64,000 bases of DNA from Thiobacillus sp. 0-1251 (GTDB taxonomy: Bacteria; Pseudomonadota; Gammaproteobacteria; Burkholderiales; Thiobacillaceae): positions 174,221 through 238,220 of the forward strand of contig MKWL01000021.1 of assembly GCA_001899305.1 (NCBI GenBank), written 5' to 3'. Positions 43,410 to 55,770 of the stretch are shown here, piece by piece. The position numbers and the translations under genes were made by a program. The notes under the pieces were generated by a model that was not told the origin of the DNA, made no database searches, and saw only the letters and a list, made by a program, of their open reading frames with translations. Each line of letters starts with the position of its first letter. The stretch's first letter is position 1.

Positions 43410-46400
43410 TCAGTCGTATTCCCGGGTATAGAACGCATCGAAGCTGCTGGGCTGTCCGGCCTGCGCTTCGAGCCGCACGTGCGTGGACAACTGGTAGAGC
43501 ACCTTGACCACCTGGCTCAGGCCGTCGAGGCTCTGCTCGTAGCTCAGCGTCGCGCGCGAGGACAAACGCTTGCCGACGCTGACCACGGTGCTGGTCAGGG
43601 ATTCGCTGCTGCCCGCGCGTACGTCGAAGCTGTCGATGCCCAGGGTTTCCGCCATCTTCGCCTGCAGGTTCACGGACTCGGCCTGACTCAGCAAGGCGCC
43701 TGCCGCCACCTGCAGCAAGACGAACTCCTGCTGGCCGCTGTTTTCCAGGCCGTGCCCCAGCACCAGCCAGGCGAGCTTCTCCGTGTCGGGCATGGCCGGA
43801 TCGGAATAGAGCGTCACCAGCGGACGCTGCACCGTGCCGCCCACCTGTACGCCCACTTTCACGTCCGGTGTCTTGCGTACCGCCAGCACGTCGAGCCCGG
43901 GATTGTCGATGGGTCCGGCAAAGCGCAGGACGCCGCGCTCGATGTCCAGCGTCTGCGCATAGGCGGCGTAGCGCCCTTTCTCCACCTGGATCGTGCCGTC
44001 GCCGCGCAGGGCCTGATTCACGGTGAACACGCGCAGCTGGCCACCCAGCCGCGCGTCGAGCCCGGCGCCCTTGAACAGAAAGTCGTCGCCCAGCTTGAGC
44101 GTCAGATCGAGCGCCAGCGGGAAACGCTGGGCCACCGGCTTCTCGCGCGGCGGCCGGCCGATGACGACGACATCGCTCGACAATTCGGGACGACTCGCCT
44201 CGGGCATTTCCAGACGGGCCCGGTCGGCGGTGAGCTCGCCAGTGAGTTGCAGGCGTTTCTGGTCGAGGTTGAGCCGGGTCGTGCCGGATACGGTCACGCG
44301 GCGGTCGCTGCGGTTGGTCGCCGCAAATTTCTCGAACGTGAGCGTGAGCCCGGCCTGCGGGTTTTTCAGCTGGGCGTCGCCGCTCACCACGATGCGGCCG
44401 CTGGTGCCTTTCAGCACGCCCTCCTGCACCAGGACCCGGTCGTCCGTCAACTGGAGCTTGAGCGTGCCGTCGGTGATCGCCACGCCCTGCTCCGGCATGG
44501 AGAAACGGATGGCGTCGGCGGCAACCCGGCCGTCGATGCGCGGTGCCGCCAGGCTGCCGCTGCCGCTCAACTGCGCATTGACGCGGGCATCGGCGCGGAT
44601 GCCGACCGGAATGAACGGCTTCAACAGTCGCAGGTCCGGCACGTCGAACTGGGCATTCCACGTCAGCGGCGCGCTGCGCGACAGGGTGAATGCGGTCTCC
44701 GTGCGGGCCAGCATGCCCCGGCCATCCAGACGCAACTGTCCTGCCTCGTGCGTGTCGGCGGCGAGCCGAAGATGGGCCTGGCTGCCGGCCGCATCGACAT
44801 CGAGCGTGAGGGCGGTCAACCCCATGGCCAGCGCCGGATCGGTCAGCCGCACATCGCCGGACTGGCGACGCAGCTGCAGCCGGCCATCGAGCGACTCGCC
44901 CGCGCGCAGGTCCCAGTCGCCGTTCACGCGCAGGTCGGTGGTGAAAGGCGGCGCCGTCTCCAACAGCGCGAGCACGGGGGCCAGCGGCAGATTGGCAAGC
45001 GTGCCGCGGCTGGCCAGATGCGCGCCCTGGCGATCGAAGCGTTCGACCGTCAGCCGGCCGCCTGCCACGGTCAGCGCCAGATCGTTCACCTGCTGTCGTT
45101 CGCTCGACAGCAGCAGGTGGGCCGGGGCCACCAGTTTCGTTGGCCAGTCGCCCTGCACCTCGGCCTGGTTCAATTGTCCGCGCCACACCTGATTCGCATC
45201 CAGGCCGCCTGCCAGGTTCGCGGTCAACCGCCACGCCGGCAAGCGGGCATCGAGCGTCAGCGTGTGGGCATTGCGGCGCCCCTGCAGGATGGCCCGAAGA
45301 GTGTCCAGATGCTGCCCGGCCAGTTGCACTCCGCTCGCGTCGAGCTGCCCGTTGAACGTGCCGTTGTCGGCGGCCTGCATGTTCATGCGCAGATCCACGG
45401 ACTCGGCGGCGATGTCGCCGGGCAGGTGCAGGCTGCGGGCGGCGAGCTGCGCGTCGACCTCCAGGCGGGCAGGATCGCCGCTGGCGCTGCCGCGACTGGT
45501 CAGCCGCCCGGCCAGACCCAGGTTCAGGCGCGCCAGCGCCGGCGCATCGACGTCCCAGACGAGCCGGTCGCCCGCCCGGCCGTACGCGCCTTTCAGCTTT
45601 GCCCGGTTGCCGGCCAGATCCAGATCGATGTCAGCGTCGACGAGATGCCGGTTTTCATAACGCAGCCGTCCCTGTCCGCTCACCGGACGGCCTTCGAGGT
45701 CGCCCGGTGGCAGGTTGAACTGTGCCTGCACGCGCGGCATGGGCAACAAGGCGCCGCTGGCCTGGCCGCGCGCGTTGAGCCGTCCGCGCGGAAACTTGCC
45801 GAAACGGGCCGGATTGATTTGCGTGGCATCGAACGCAGCGCTGAAGGCACGCGTGGCGTCGAGATGGAGCGCGCCCTCTGCCGTCAGGCGCCCCGCCTGT
45901 CCGGTAAAACTCGCCGACTCCAGACGCAGTACCGCGTCAGCGTGCGTCAGCGTAAAGCGGCCTTGCCCCCAGCTTTCGCTGACATCGGCCGTAAGCGTCT
46001 GGCGCGTCGCATCACCCTCCAGCTGCAAGGCCGTCCGCAGGCGCGTGGCATACAACTGGCGATGCAGCCCGGCGAGATTGAGGCGTGGACTGTCCAGGTT
46101 CACGCTCAGGCGGCCGTTGCGCCATTGTCCGCTCCCGTTCAGTTGTCCGGCCGCACCCAGATCGATCGCCAGTGCACTGAAATCGGCCCGCACGCTGTCG
46201 CCCACCACTGCGCCGGTCAGATTGGCGAGCGGCAGGCGGTCCTGGTCGAGCCGCCCGGCCAGCCGGTTGCTGAGGCTGAAGCTGCCCAGCAGGCGCTCGC
46301 CCGGCTGGCCTTCGAACACGCCGGAAAACGCCAGGTCGGCACGCGGCGCGCCCGCGGCGAACAGGCGCGGGTCGATGCCCTGCCCGACCACCAGCAGCCT

Positions 46401-47135
46401 GGGCAAACGCACGCGCGCGAAGGGCGCGGCTTCGCCGCTGACCATCATGGTCATGCTTCGGGCCTGGGCATCGAACCGGAAGACGATGGCTGCCAGCCGC
46501 CCCTGCACGTCGAGCGCAGCGCCGATCGGGATGGGGTCGCGGCGCGCGGCGTCGAAACGTCCCTGCAGCTTGAACGGCGCGTCCTTGTCGAGCTCGAACC
46601 GGCCGCCGACATCCGCCCAGGGCGTGGTGGCCGTCATGCCGGTGAATCGATAGCGGTCGCCATCGTCGTCGATGCGTCCGTGCAGGTTCTTGAAGTCGAG
46701 CGTGCTCCCGCCATCGACGACAGCGAGATGCGCCACGTCCCAGGCGGCCACGTGCATGTCGACTGGCAGGCGCAGGCTGGCGGGCAGCGTCGAAGGTGTC
46801 AGGTCCGGCTTCAGGGTCTCGACCCGTACGGTTTGCGCCGCCAGCAGGCCGATGTGGAGCCGCCGCAGCAGCAGCGCGCGCGGCTGCCATTCCAGCCGGA
46901 CCTGTTCGAGTGTGACGCGCTTCGTATCCGACGTGAAAACGAATTTCGCGATGTTGATGGGAACGCCGACATGTCCGTCCACGCCCTCGACGGTCAGCCG
47001 CCCGCCGCCCAGGAAAACCACCGCCTCGCCCAGCCAGCGGAATCCCGTGTCCGTCGTCGCCATTCCGATCACCACGGCAACCAGCAGAACCAGCGTTGCC
47101 AGCAGGGCGGCCAGTCCTCTCAGCACGCGCTTCAA
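43410..47135 (-). CDS. tamB: Translocation and assembly module protein TamB
   Basis: A 1,241-residue inner-membrane-anchored periplasmic protein that, with TamA, bridges the envelope and helps insert outer-membrane proteins or move phospholipids. It has one N-terminal membrane helix (LAALLATLVLLVAVVIGM), a long repetitive beta-rich body of AsmA/TamB type, and the C-terminal DUF490 domain ending GQPSSFDAFYTREYD. The start is TTG at 47135, overlapping the tamA stop as TTGA, giving LKRVLRGLAAL; upstream sequence belongs to tamA in another frame. Confidence 0.93.
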   Translation of the reverse strand: MKRVLRGLAALLATLVLLVAVVIGMATTDTGFRWLGEAVVFLGGGRLTVEGVDGHVGVPINIAKFVFTSDTKRVTLEQVRLEWQPRALLLRRLHIGLLAAQTVRVETLKPDLTPSTLPASLRLPVDMHVAAWDVAHLAVVDGGSTLDFKNLHGRIDDDGDRYRFTGMTATTPWADVGGRFELDKDAPFKLQGRFDAARRDPIPIGAALDVQGRLAAIVFRFDAQARSMTMMVSGEAAPFARVRLPRLLVVGQGIDPRLFAAGAPRADLAFSGVFEGQPGERLLGSFSLSNRLAGRLDQDRLPLANLTGAVVGDSVRADFSALAIDLGAAGQLNGSGQWRNGRLSVNLDSPRLNLAGLHRQLYATRLRTALQLEGDATRQTLTADVSESWGQGRFTLTHADAVLRLESASFTGQAGRLTAEGALHLDATRAFSAAFDATQINPARFGKFPRGRLNARGQASGALLPMPRVQAQFNLPPGDLEGRPVSGQGRLRYENRHLVDADIDLDLAGNRAKLKGAYGRAGDRLVWDVDAPALARLNLGLAGRLTSRGSASGDPARLEVDAQLAARSLHLPGDIAAESVDLRMNMQAADNGTFNGQLDASGVQLAGQHLDTLRAILQGRRNAHTLTLDARLPAWRLTANLAGGLDANQVWRGQLNQAEVQGDWPTKLVAPAHLLLSSERQQVNDLALTVAGGRLTVERFDRQGAHLASRGTLANLPLAPVLALLETAPPFTTDLRVNGDWDLRAGESLDGRLQLRRQSGDVRLTDPALAMGLTALTLDVDAAGSQAHLRLAADTHEAGQLRLDGRGMLARTETAFTLSRSAPLTWNAQFDVPDLRLLKPFIPVGIRADARVNAQLSGSGSLAAPRIDGRVAADAIRFSMPEQGVAITDGTLKLQLTDDRVLVQEGVLKGTSGRIVVSGDAQLKNPQAGLTLTFEKFAATNRSDRRVTVSGTTRLNLDQKRLQLTGELTADRARLEMPEASRPELSSDVVVIGRPPREKPVAQRFPLALDLTLKLGDDFLFKGAGLDARLGGQLRVFTVNQALRGDGTIQVEKGRYAAYAQTLDIERGVLRFAGPIDNPGLDVLAVRKTPDVKVGVQVGGTVQRPLVTLYSDPAMPDTEKLAWLVLGHGLENSGQQEFVLLQVAAGALLSQAESVNLQAKMAETLGIDSFDVRAGSSESLTSTVVSVGKRLSSRATLSYEQSLDGLSQVVKVLYQLSTHVRLEAQAGQPSSFDAFYTREYD

Positions 47136-48868
47136 AACGACACCCCGAGCGAAAAATGCAGGCGGAATTGACGGGTGGCTTCGCCATACGCCAGATCGAG
47201 ATTCACCGGCCCCACCGGGGAGCGGTAGCGCGCGCCGACGCCGTAGCCGAACACCGGCGACAGCTGGCGCGGCGTATCGGCCGCATCGCCGGCATCGACG
47301 AACAGCGCCATGCCCCAGTCGCGGTTGAAGAAATAGTTGTACTCGACACTGCCGGTGGCGAGGTAACGCACCGACGCCACGCCGCCGGCAAGGGTGCGCC
47401 CCAGGCTCTGGTAGGCGTAGCCGCGCACCGAATTGTCGCCGCCGGCCCGGAACAGGAAATCGGTGGGAATGCCGTCGCGCGTATCTGCCAGCACGCTGCC
47501 GAGCTCGCCGCGCAGGACCAGCCGACCGTTGGCGCCGGCCGGGAAATACTGGGTGTGGCGGCCGTAGAGGCGAATGAAATTGGTATCCGACAGCAGGGCG
47601 GCTGCGGCCCCGCCCCCCTGCAGGGTCAGCACATGGCCCCGGCGGGGATAGAACGCGCGTCCCACCGTACGCTGGGTCCACGCGTAGTTGGCGGTCAGTG
47701 CCTGGTTGCGCTCATTGACCACGTCGCCGATGCTCTGCTGTTCGGTCTGGTACTGCAGTGAAACCGTGGTCTCGATCTGTCCGCGCGTGCGGCTGCGCTT
47801 GGCCACCGCCAGCACAGAGCGGGTCTTCTGGCCCTTGATGTCCTCGTGCTTGATCTGTGTCCCGAGACTGTTCTCGTAGCCGGCGGAGGTGCGTGGCCAG
47901 GCGAGTTCCGCCGCGCCGGATTGTTGCGTGGTTTCGATGCGCGCATCGAGCTTGAGGCGCAACCCGCGATCGGCGATGTCGCGCGCCAGCCATCCCACCT
48001 GTACCCGCGCACCGGTATCCGTGCTCATCCCGGCGCCCACGCTGAAGCGCTTTTCCGGCCGCTCCACCACCTCGACCCGGATCGGCACCGCCGCCGCCAG
48101 CGCAGGGTCGGGTTCGACGCGGACCGTGGCGTGCGTGTAATAGCCGCTCGTTTCCAGCGCCATCTGGTAGTCGAGCAGGTCCTGCTGGCGAAACGGTTTC
48201 CCGGGCTTGACGGGGCTGAGATTGCGGATGATCGATTCGGGATAGCGCCGGGCGCCACTGATTACCGGTTCGCCGTAGAAAAACGCCGGTCCGCTGTCGA
48301 TCGTCAGCGTCAGGTCGGCGGCCTGCGCGGCGGGATCGATGCGCGCCTCGCTCGCCACCAGTTGCGCCGCCGGATACCGGCTCGCCAGCAAGGGCCGCAG
48401 GACGGCCAGCTTGGCCGCGTCCCAGTCCGCCTGGCGAAACGGCATGCCCTGCTTCAGCGAAAAGCTGCGCTCGATACGCCCCCGCAGGCCGGCCGCGTCG
48501 GCACGCGTGTTCAGGGCGCCGTCAAAAACCAGCGCCACGTTGCGGACCGTGGTGCGCGTGCCAGGGTCGATCCGGTAATCCACCCGCCAGTCGTCGCCCA
48601 CCCGTTCCACCGCGCTCTCCACCTGGGGCGAGAAATAGCCTTCGGTCGCCAGCAGATCGCGCGCCGTCTGATCGCTCTGCCGCTGCAGCCGCGCAATTTC
48701 GTCGGCATCCAGCTTCTCGCCCGACCGTGCCGCCCGGGCCGTTTCGAGGTGCTGCATCAGCAGCGCCTTCAGCGCGTCGGGCGCATCCACCTCCACGGTC
48801 AATGCGTGCGCCGGCGTCGCGCACAGCGCGGCCAGCAGCAGCAAGGCTTTCAAAAGACGAGCAGGCAA
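47132..48868 (-). CDS. tamA: Outer-membrane assembly protein TamA
   Basis: A 578-residue Omp85-family protein: signal peptide (LLKALLLLAALCATPAHA), about three POTRA domains, then a C-terminal barrel with the family strand VRGYAYQSLGRTLAGG and final LDLAYGEATRQFRLHFSLGVSF. The start appears to be TTG at 48868 with CAGGA upstream. Partner of tamB, overlapping it by four bases. Confidence 0.93.
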   Translation of the reverse strand: MPARLLKALLLLAALCATPAHALTVEVDAPDALKALLMQHLETARAARSGEKLDADEIARLQRQSDQTARDLLATEGYFSPQVESAVERVGDDWRVDYRIDPGTRTTVRNVALVFDGALNTRADAAGLRGRIERSFSLKQGMPFRQADWDAAKLAVLRPLLASRYPAAQLVASEARIDPAAQAADLTLTIDSGPAFFYGEPVISGARRYPESIIRNLSPVKPGKPFRQQDLLDYQMALETSGYYTHATVRVEPDPALAAAVPIRVEVVERPEKRFSVGAGMSTDTGARVQVGWLARDIADRGLRLKLDARIETTQQSGAAELAWPRTSAGYENSLGTQIKHEDIKGQKTRSVLAVAKRSRTRGQIETTVSLQYQTEQQSIGDVVNERNQALTANYAWTQRTVGRAFYPRRGHVLTLQGGGAAAALLSDTNFIRLYGRHTQYFPAGANGRLVLRGELGSVLADTRDGIPTDFLFRAGGDNSVRGYAYQSLGRTLAGGVASVRYLATGSVEYNYFFNRDWGMALFVDAGDAADTPRQLSPVFGYGVGARYRSPVGPVNLDLAYGEATRQFRLHFSLGVSF

Positions 48869-48938
48869 GACGGTCCTGACGGAAAGAGGTCAGGCCATTC
48901 TAGGGGGTGTGGCGCGTGGCGGAAACCCTGCGACCGGG

Positions 48939-49385
48939 CTAATCCGGGATATCCGGCTCGACGAGGTCCGCCAGATGGGCAAGCGATTCCTGCCAGCCGA
49001 GATAGCAGGACTCGACGGGAATGGCGCCAGGGATGCCTTCCTGCACGATGCTCAGCTCGGTCCCGCAGGATACGGGCTTCAGGCTGACCGTCGTCCGCAT
49101 CTCGCCCGCCAGATTAGGGTCGTCGAATTGATCCGAATAGCAAATGCGTGCGTTCGGCACGAGCTCGAGATAGGTGCCGCCAAAATGGTGGCTGTGCCCG
49201 GAGCTGAAGTTCGTGAACGACATCTTGTAGGTGCCGCCCACTTTCGCCTCCAGGTGGTGGACCTTTGCGGTGAATCCGTTCGGTGGAAGCCATTTGGCCT
49301 GTGCGTCCGCGTCGAGGAATGCCCGGTAGATTTTCTCGGGCGTCGTTCGAAGCACACGGTGAAGCTGGACGGTATGGGTCGCCAT
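48939..49385 (-). CDS. SRPBCC/AHSA1-family protein
   Basis: A 148-residue START-like ligand-binding protein, with the AHSA1 signature TTPEKIYRAFLDADAQAKWLPPNGFTAKV and YKMSFTNFSSGHSHHFGGTYLELVPN. The role of stand-alone AHSA1 proteins is unknown. The ATG at 49385 has AGGAG upstream. It sits between tamA and the clpB terminator. Confidence 0.88.
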   Translation of the reverse strand: MATHTVQLHRVLRTTPEKIYRAFLDADAQAKWLPPNGFTAKVHHLEAKVGGTYKMSFTNFSSGHSHHFGGTYLELVPNARICYSDQFDDPNLAGEMRTTVSLKPVSCGTELSIVQEGIPGAIPVESCYLGWQESLAHLADLVEPDIPD

Positions 49386-49486
49386 GGGTCCTTCTCCTTT
49401 CAAGGTGAGTGCGTGATATGCCAGGGTGGCATATCAGGTCGACGAACGAGCCGGCTCGATTTCGACAGCCTCCCGTACATTACCTC

Positions 49487-49516
49487 AAAAAAAGAGAGCG
49501 GATTCCGCCCTCTTTT
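49487..49516 (-). terminator. Intrinsic terminator of clpB
   Basis: Read leftward, AAGAGGGCGG, loop AAT, CCGCTCTCTT followed by TTTTT: a stem with one mismatch and a clear T-run, 17 bp beyond the clpB stop. Confidence 0.85.
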
Positions 49517-49533
49517 CCCTGTCGGCCAAGCGG

Positions 49534-52131
<2,598 letters not shown>

Positions 52132-52222
52132 AAGTAACCTCGTGCTGGGTTATATTCAATGGCAACCAAATAGAGGCGTTTCCGCCCATTTCAACCCGTC
52201 ATGTCTTAATTAAAGACCAGTC

Positions 52223-53065
52223 ATGTCCGATTTGCTTGCTTCCGTCGTCGAAACCGATGTGAACCGCGCACTGGCCGAGGATGTCGGCAGTGGCGATCTC
52301 ACCGCCCTGCTCATCCCGGCGACGCAGACCGCCCGCGCCCGCGTCATCACCCGCGAACCCGCCGTGATCGCCGGCGGGCCCTGGTTCGACGCCTGCTTCC
52401 GGGCGCTCGACCTCGGCTGTGCCATCGACTGGCGGGTCAACGAAGGCGCCCCGGTCGCGGCCGGCAGCGTGCTGGTCGAACTCAGTGGCAATGCGCGCGC
52501 GCTGCTCACCGCCGAACGCCCGGCGCTGAACTTCCTGCAGACCCTGTCGGCAGTGGCCACCGCAACACGGCCCTACGTCGAGGCCGTGCGCGGCACCCAT
52601 GCCGCGATTCTCGATACCCGCAAGACCCTGCCCGGCCTGCGCATGGCCGAGAAATACGCGGTACGGGTAGGCGGCGGGCAGAACCAGCGCGTGGGGCTGT
52701 ACGACGGCATTCTGATCAAGGAAAACCACATTGCGGCGGCGGGCGGCATCGCGCCGGTGCTCGATGCCGCATTCAAGCTGGCCGCAGGTAAGGTCGGCGT
52801 CCAGATCGAGGTGGAAAGCCTGGACGAACTCGATCAGGCGCTGGCGGCCGGCGCATCACTGATCCTGCTCGACAATTTCAGCCTCGACGACATGCGCCGT
52901 GCGGTTGGGCTCGCCCATGGCCGCGCCCTGCTCGAAGCCTCCGGCAACATCACGCTGGACACCGTGCGCGCCGTGGCCGAGACCGGTGTCGACCGCATTT
53001 CCGTCGGCAGCCTCACCAAGCATATCCGCGCGGTGGATCTTTCGATGCGCATCGACACCCAGTGA
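52223..53065 (+). CDS. nadC: Nicotinate-nucleotide pyrophosphorylase
   Basis: Quinolinate phosphoribosyltransferase of NAD synthesis, 280 residues. Typical blocks are ALAEDVGSGDLTALLIPA, ERPALNFLQTLSAVATAT, ILDTRKTLPGLRMAEKYAVRVGGGQNQR (described) and LILLDNFSLDDMR. Divergent from clpB; followed eight bases later by a GNAT gene. Confidence 0.97.
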   Translation: MSDLLASVVETDVNRALAEDVGSGDLTALLIPATQTARARVITREPAVIAGGPWFDACFRALDLGCAIDWRVNEGAPVAAGSVLVELSGNARALLTAERPALNFLQTLSAVATATRPYVEAVRGTHAAILDTRKTLPGLRMAEKYAVRVGGGQNQRVGLYDGILIKENHIAAAGGIAPVLDAAFKLAAGKVGVQIEVESLDELDQALAAGASLILLDNFSLDDMRRAVGLAHGRALLEASGNITLDTVRAVAETGVDRISVGSLTKHIRAVDLSMRIDTQ

Positions 53066-53072
53066 TCCAGCC

Positions 53073-53555
53073 ATGATCGAGCTTGCCCGCGTGCGCTACG
53101 ACGACCCGGCCCACGCCGCCGCGCTGGTCGACCTGCTGGATGCCTATGCGCGCGATCCCGCGGGAGGCGGCGAGCCGCTCAGCGACTTCGCCCGCGCCAA
53201 CCTGGTCGACGAACTTGCGGCGCGACCCTTCATCTTCAGCGTGCTGGCTTTCGACGACGATACCCCGGTCGGCCTCGTCAATGCCATCGAGGGCTTTTCC
53301 ACCTTCGCCTGCCGCCCGCTGGTCAACGTGCACGATGTCGTCGTGCTGCCCAGCCATCGCGGCCGCGGCATCGCCGCCCAGCTGTTCGCCGAGGTCGAAG
53401 CCATCGCGCGCGAACGCGGTGCTTGCAAGCTGACGCTGGAAGTACTCTCCGGCAACCGCGCCGCACGCGGACTCTACGAACGGCTGGGCTTCGACGACTA
53501 TCGGCTCGATCCGGCCATGGGCCACGCGCAGTTCATGCAGAAGTGGCTGGACTGA
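53073..53555 (+). CDS. GNAT-family N-acetyltransferase
   Basis: A 160-residue acetyltransferase. Motif A is VVLPSHRGRGIAAQLFAEVE, followed by LEVLSGNRAARGLYERLGFDDY, which is closest to amino-group acetyltransferases of the RimI/PhnO breadth. Substrate unknown. It lies between nadC and the ligase gene, which overlaps its 3' end, so the three form one transcription unit. Confidence 0.9.
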   Translation: MIELARVRYDDPAHAAALVDLLDAYARDPAGGGEPLSDFARANLVDELAARPFIFSVLAFDDDTPVGLVNAIEGFSTFACRPLVNVHDVVVLPSHRGRGIAAQLFAEVEAIARERGACKLTLEVLSGNRAARGLYERLGFDDYRLDPAMGHAQFMQKWLD

Positions 53556-54394
53556 GCCGCATCCTGTGGGCATTGTGGCTGGCGCTATGGCTGCCGGTCT
53601 CGACGCCGGCCTGGAGCGATCCCGCGCCGGCGATGCTGCTGGCCGAGGTCTACGCCGCCGACGTCGACGTCACGCAATACTGGGTAAGCGAGAAATACGA
53701 CGGCGTGCGCGCCCAGTGGGACGGCCATGCCCTGCGCTTCCGCGGCGGCGGCCGCGTGCCGGCGCCGGCGTGGTTCACGGCCGGCTTCCCGGCGACGCCG
53801 CTGGATGGCGAACTCTGGATCGGCCGCGGGCGCTTCGACGCGCTGTCGGGCATCGTGCGCAGGATCGAGCCGGCGGACGCTGAATGGCGGCAGGTGCGCT
53901 ATCTGGTTTTCGAATTGCCCGGCGCAGACGGCGATTTCAGCGCGCGCGTCGTTCAGATGCGGACGCTCGTCGCGCAGGCTGGCGTGCCCTGGCTGCAGGC
54001 TGTGGAACAGACACGCGTGGCCGATCGCGCCACGCTGATGAAACGGCTCGACGCCGTGGTGCGCGCAGGCGGCGAAGGCCTGATGCTGCACCGCGCCGAC
54101 GCGCCCTATCTCACCGGCCGTAACGACGCACTGCTGAAGTTGAAGCCCTGGCTGGACGCCGAAGCGATTGTCGTCGGATACATTCCTGGCAAGGGAAAAT
54201 ACTTGGGCCTGACCGGCGCGCTGCTGATGGAAATGCCGGACGGCAGACGCTTCCGCCTCGGCAGCGGCCTCTCCGATTCATTGCGCCGCCAGCCGCCGCC
54301 CGTCGGCACACGCATCACCTATCGCTACCAGCACCTGACGAAAAAGGGTGTGCCGCGCTTTCCACACTATCTGCGCACAAGAGCAGATTTCTAG
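53543..54394 (+). CDS. Exported ATP-dependent DNA ligase (LigE-type)
   Basis: A 283-residue minimal ATP-dependent ligase. The adenylated lysine is in motif I SEKYDGVRAQW; RYLVFELPGADGDF, GGEGLMLHR (motif IV) and LLKLKPWLDAEAIVV (motif V) follow, then a short OB domain ending GTRITYRYQHLTKKGVPRFPHYLR. A hydrophobic N-terminus ILWALWLALWLPVSTPAWS predicts export to the periplasm. LigE enzymes are linked to DNA uptake or biofilm DNA. The GTG at 53543 is the likeliest start, overlapping the GNAT stop by 13 bases; other starts are possible. Confidence 0.88.
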   Translation: MAGLSRILWALWLALWLPVSTPAWSDPAPAMLLAEVYAADVDVTQYWVSEKYDGVRAQWDGHALRFRGGGRVPAPAWFTAGFPATPLDGELWIGRGRFDALSGIVRRIEPADAEWRQVRYLVFELPGADGDFSARVVQMRTLVAQAGVPWLQAVEQTRVADRATLMKRLDAVVRAGGEGLMLHRADAPYLTGRNDALLKLKPWLDAEAIVVGYIPGKGKYLGLTGALLMEMPDGRRFRLGSGLSDSLRRQPPPVGTRITYRYQHLTKKGVPRFPHYLRTRADF

Positions 54395-54396
54395 GG

Positions 54397-54981
54397 CTAG
54401 GGCTCCCCTCGATGCAGCGCCCGTTCGATACGAGGATCGGGCACCAGCCAGAGGATTGCGACGAATACATAAATCGCCTGAGCAATCCAGGGGGCCCAGA
54501 AGGTGGCGGCGATGGCTGTACCATAGAGAACGGGCGACAGCTTGCCCTTCCAGTCCCGCCCAACGGCCCGCTTGAGTACCGAACCGGGGCCCTCGGACGC
54601 GATGATCGCCTGCTCCAGCATCCAATAGGCAATCGCCGCCATCAGCAATACCAGCCCATACAATGCCGAAGGCACGGCTGCAAAGTGGTTCTCGCCCATC
54701 CAGCCCGTGACAAACGGAAACAGGGACAGCCAGAACAACAAATGCAGGTTCGCCCACAGTATGGGGCCGCTGACCGTGGTCGCGGCATGCAGCATGTGGT
54801 GGTGGTTGTTCCAGTAGATGCCGATGTAGACGAAGCTCAGCACATAGCTGAGAAAGGCCGGCACCAGCGGCAGCAGGACATCCAGTTGCTCCCCATGCGG
54901 TACCTTCAACTCCAGCACCATGATGGTGATGATGATGGCCAGTACGCCGTCGCTGAAAGCTTCTAATCTATTTTTCCCCAT
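54397..54981 (-). CDS. TMEM175-like channel (DUF1211)
   Basis: A 194-residue six-helix membrane protein of the DUF1211/TMEM175 family, relatives of which are potassium channels. It opens with the signature MGKNRLEAFSDGVLAIIITIMVLEL; the FSD motif marks the pore-lining first helix. Later helices include AFLSYVLSFVYIGIYWNNHHHML. Ion selectivity cannot be read from sequence. The ATG at 54981 has GGGAGA upstream. Convergent with the ligase gene, only two bases between stops. Confidence 0.88.
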   Translation of the reverse strand: MGKNRLEAFSDGVLAIIITIMVLELKVPHGEQLDVLLPLVPAFLSYVLSFVYIGIYWNNHHHMLHAATTVSGPILWANLHLLFWLSLFPFVTGWMGENHFAAVPSALYGLVLLMAAIAYWMLEQAIIASEGPGSVLKRAVGRDWKGKLSPVLYGTAIAATFWAPWIAQAIYVFVAILWLVPDPRIERALHRGEP

Positions 54982-55050
54982 GGGCTCTCCCAGCCGGATA
55001 TTTTTTCCATGGTAGCGCAGGCGTGCTCCGGCCAACCCGGGTGTTGGCGC

Positions 55051-55770
55051 TCAGCTCCGCCAGATCAACGAGGCCATGCGCCCGGTCACGCCGTCGCGGC
55101 GATAGGAATAGAAGCTGTCCGATTCATTGAATGTGCAACGTCCGCCGCCGTAGACGGCCTGCACGCCAATATGCCCGAGGCGAATGCGCGCGAGTTGATA
55201 GATGTCGGCGAGCCATTTGCCCGGCGCATGCGGCGCGAAGGCGGCGGCGGTTTCGGGATGCGACACCATGAAGATTTCGCGCACGTCATCGCCCACCTCA
55301 AATGCGTGCGGACCGATGGCGGGCCCCATCCAGGCCAGGATGTCTCCCGGCGCCACCCGCATCGCTGCGACCGTGGATTCCAGCACGCCGCCGGCCAGGC
55401 CTCGCCAGCCGGCATGGGCGGCAGCCACGACGCTGCCGCTGCGGTCGCAGAACAGCACCGGAAGGCAGTCGGCGGTCAACACCGCGCAGACCTGCCCGGG
55501 TTCGCGCGTGAACGCCGCATCGGCTTCAGGATTCGTCTCGTGCCCAAGCTCGACCACCCGGGCGCTGTGTACCTGCCTGAGCCAACCCGGCTCCGCGGGC
55601 AGCTGCTGGCGAAGGTGCGCACGGTTGGCGGCGACGTGATCCGGATCGTCGCCGACGTGGTCGCCGAGATTGAGGCTGGCCCAGGGAGGCTGGCTCACGC
55701 CGCCGACACGGGTGGTCATGAGACTCTTGACCCGCGCAGGCGCGGGCCAGTCGGGGACGATCAGGTTCAC
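55051..55770 (-). CDS. pgeF: Purine nucleoside phosphorylase/laccase-domain protein
   Basis: A 239-residue protein of the YfiH/PgeF family (old name polyphenol oxidase), linked to peptidoglycan editing and purine-nucleoside cleavage. Metal-site histidines and cysteine lie in LRQVHSARVVEL, LTADCLPVLFCD and AAAHAGWRGLAGGV, and the C-terminal end is RCTFNESDSFYSYRRDGVTGRMASLIW. The GTG at 55770 overlaps the rluD stop by four bases, the usual rluD-pgeF coupling. Confidence 0.93.
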   Translation of the reverse strand: MNLIVPDWPAPARVKSLMTTRVGGVSQPPWASLNLGDHVGDDPDHVAANRAHLRQQLPAEPGWLRQVHSARVVELGHETNPEADAAFTREPGQVCAVLTADCLPVLFCDRSGSVVAAAHAGWRGLAGGVLESTVAAMRVAPGDILAWMGPAIGPHAFEVGDDVREIFMVSHPETAAAFAPHAPGKWLADIYQLARIRLGHIGVQAVYGGGRCTFNESDSFYSYRRDGVTGRMASLIWRS

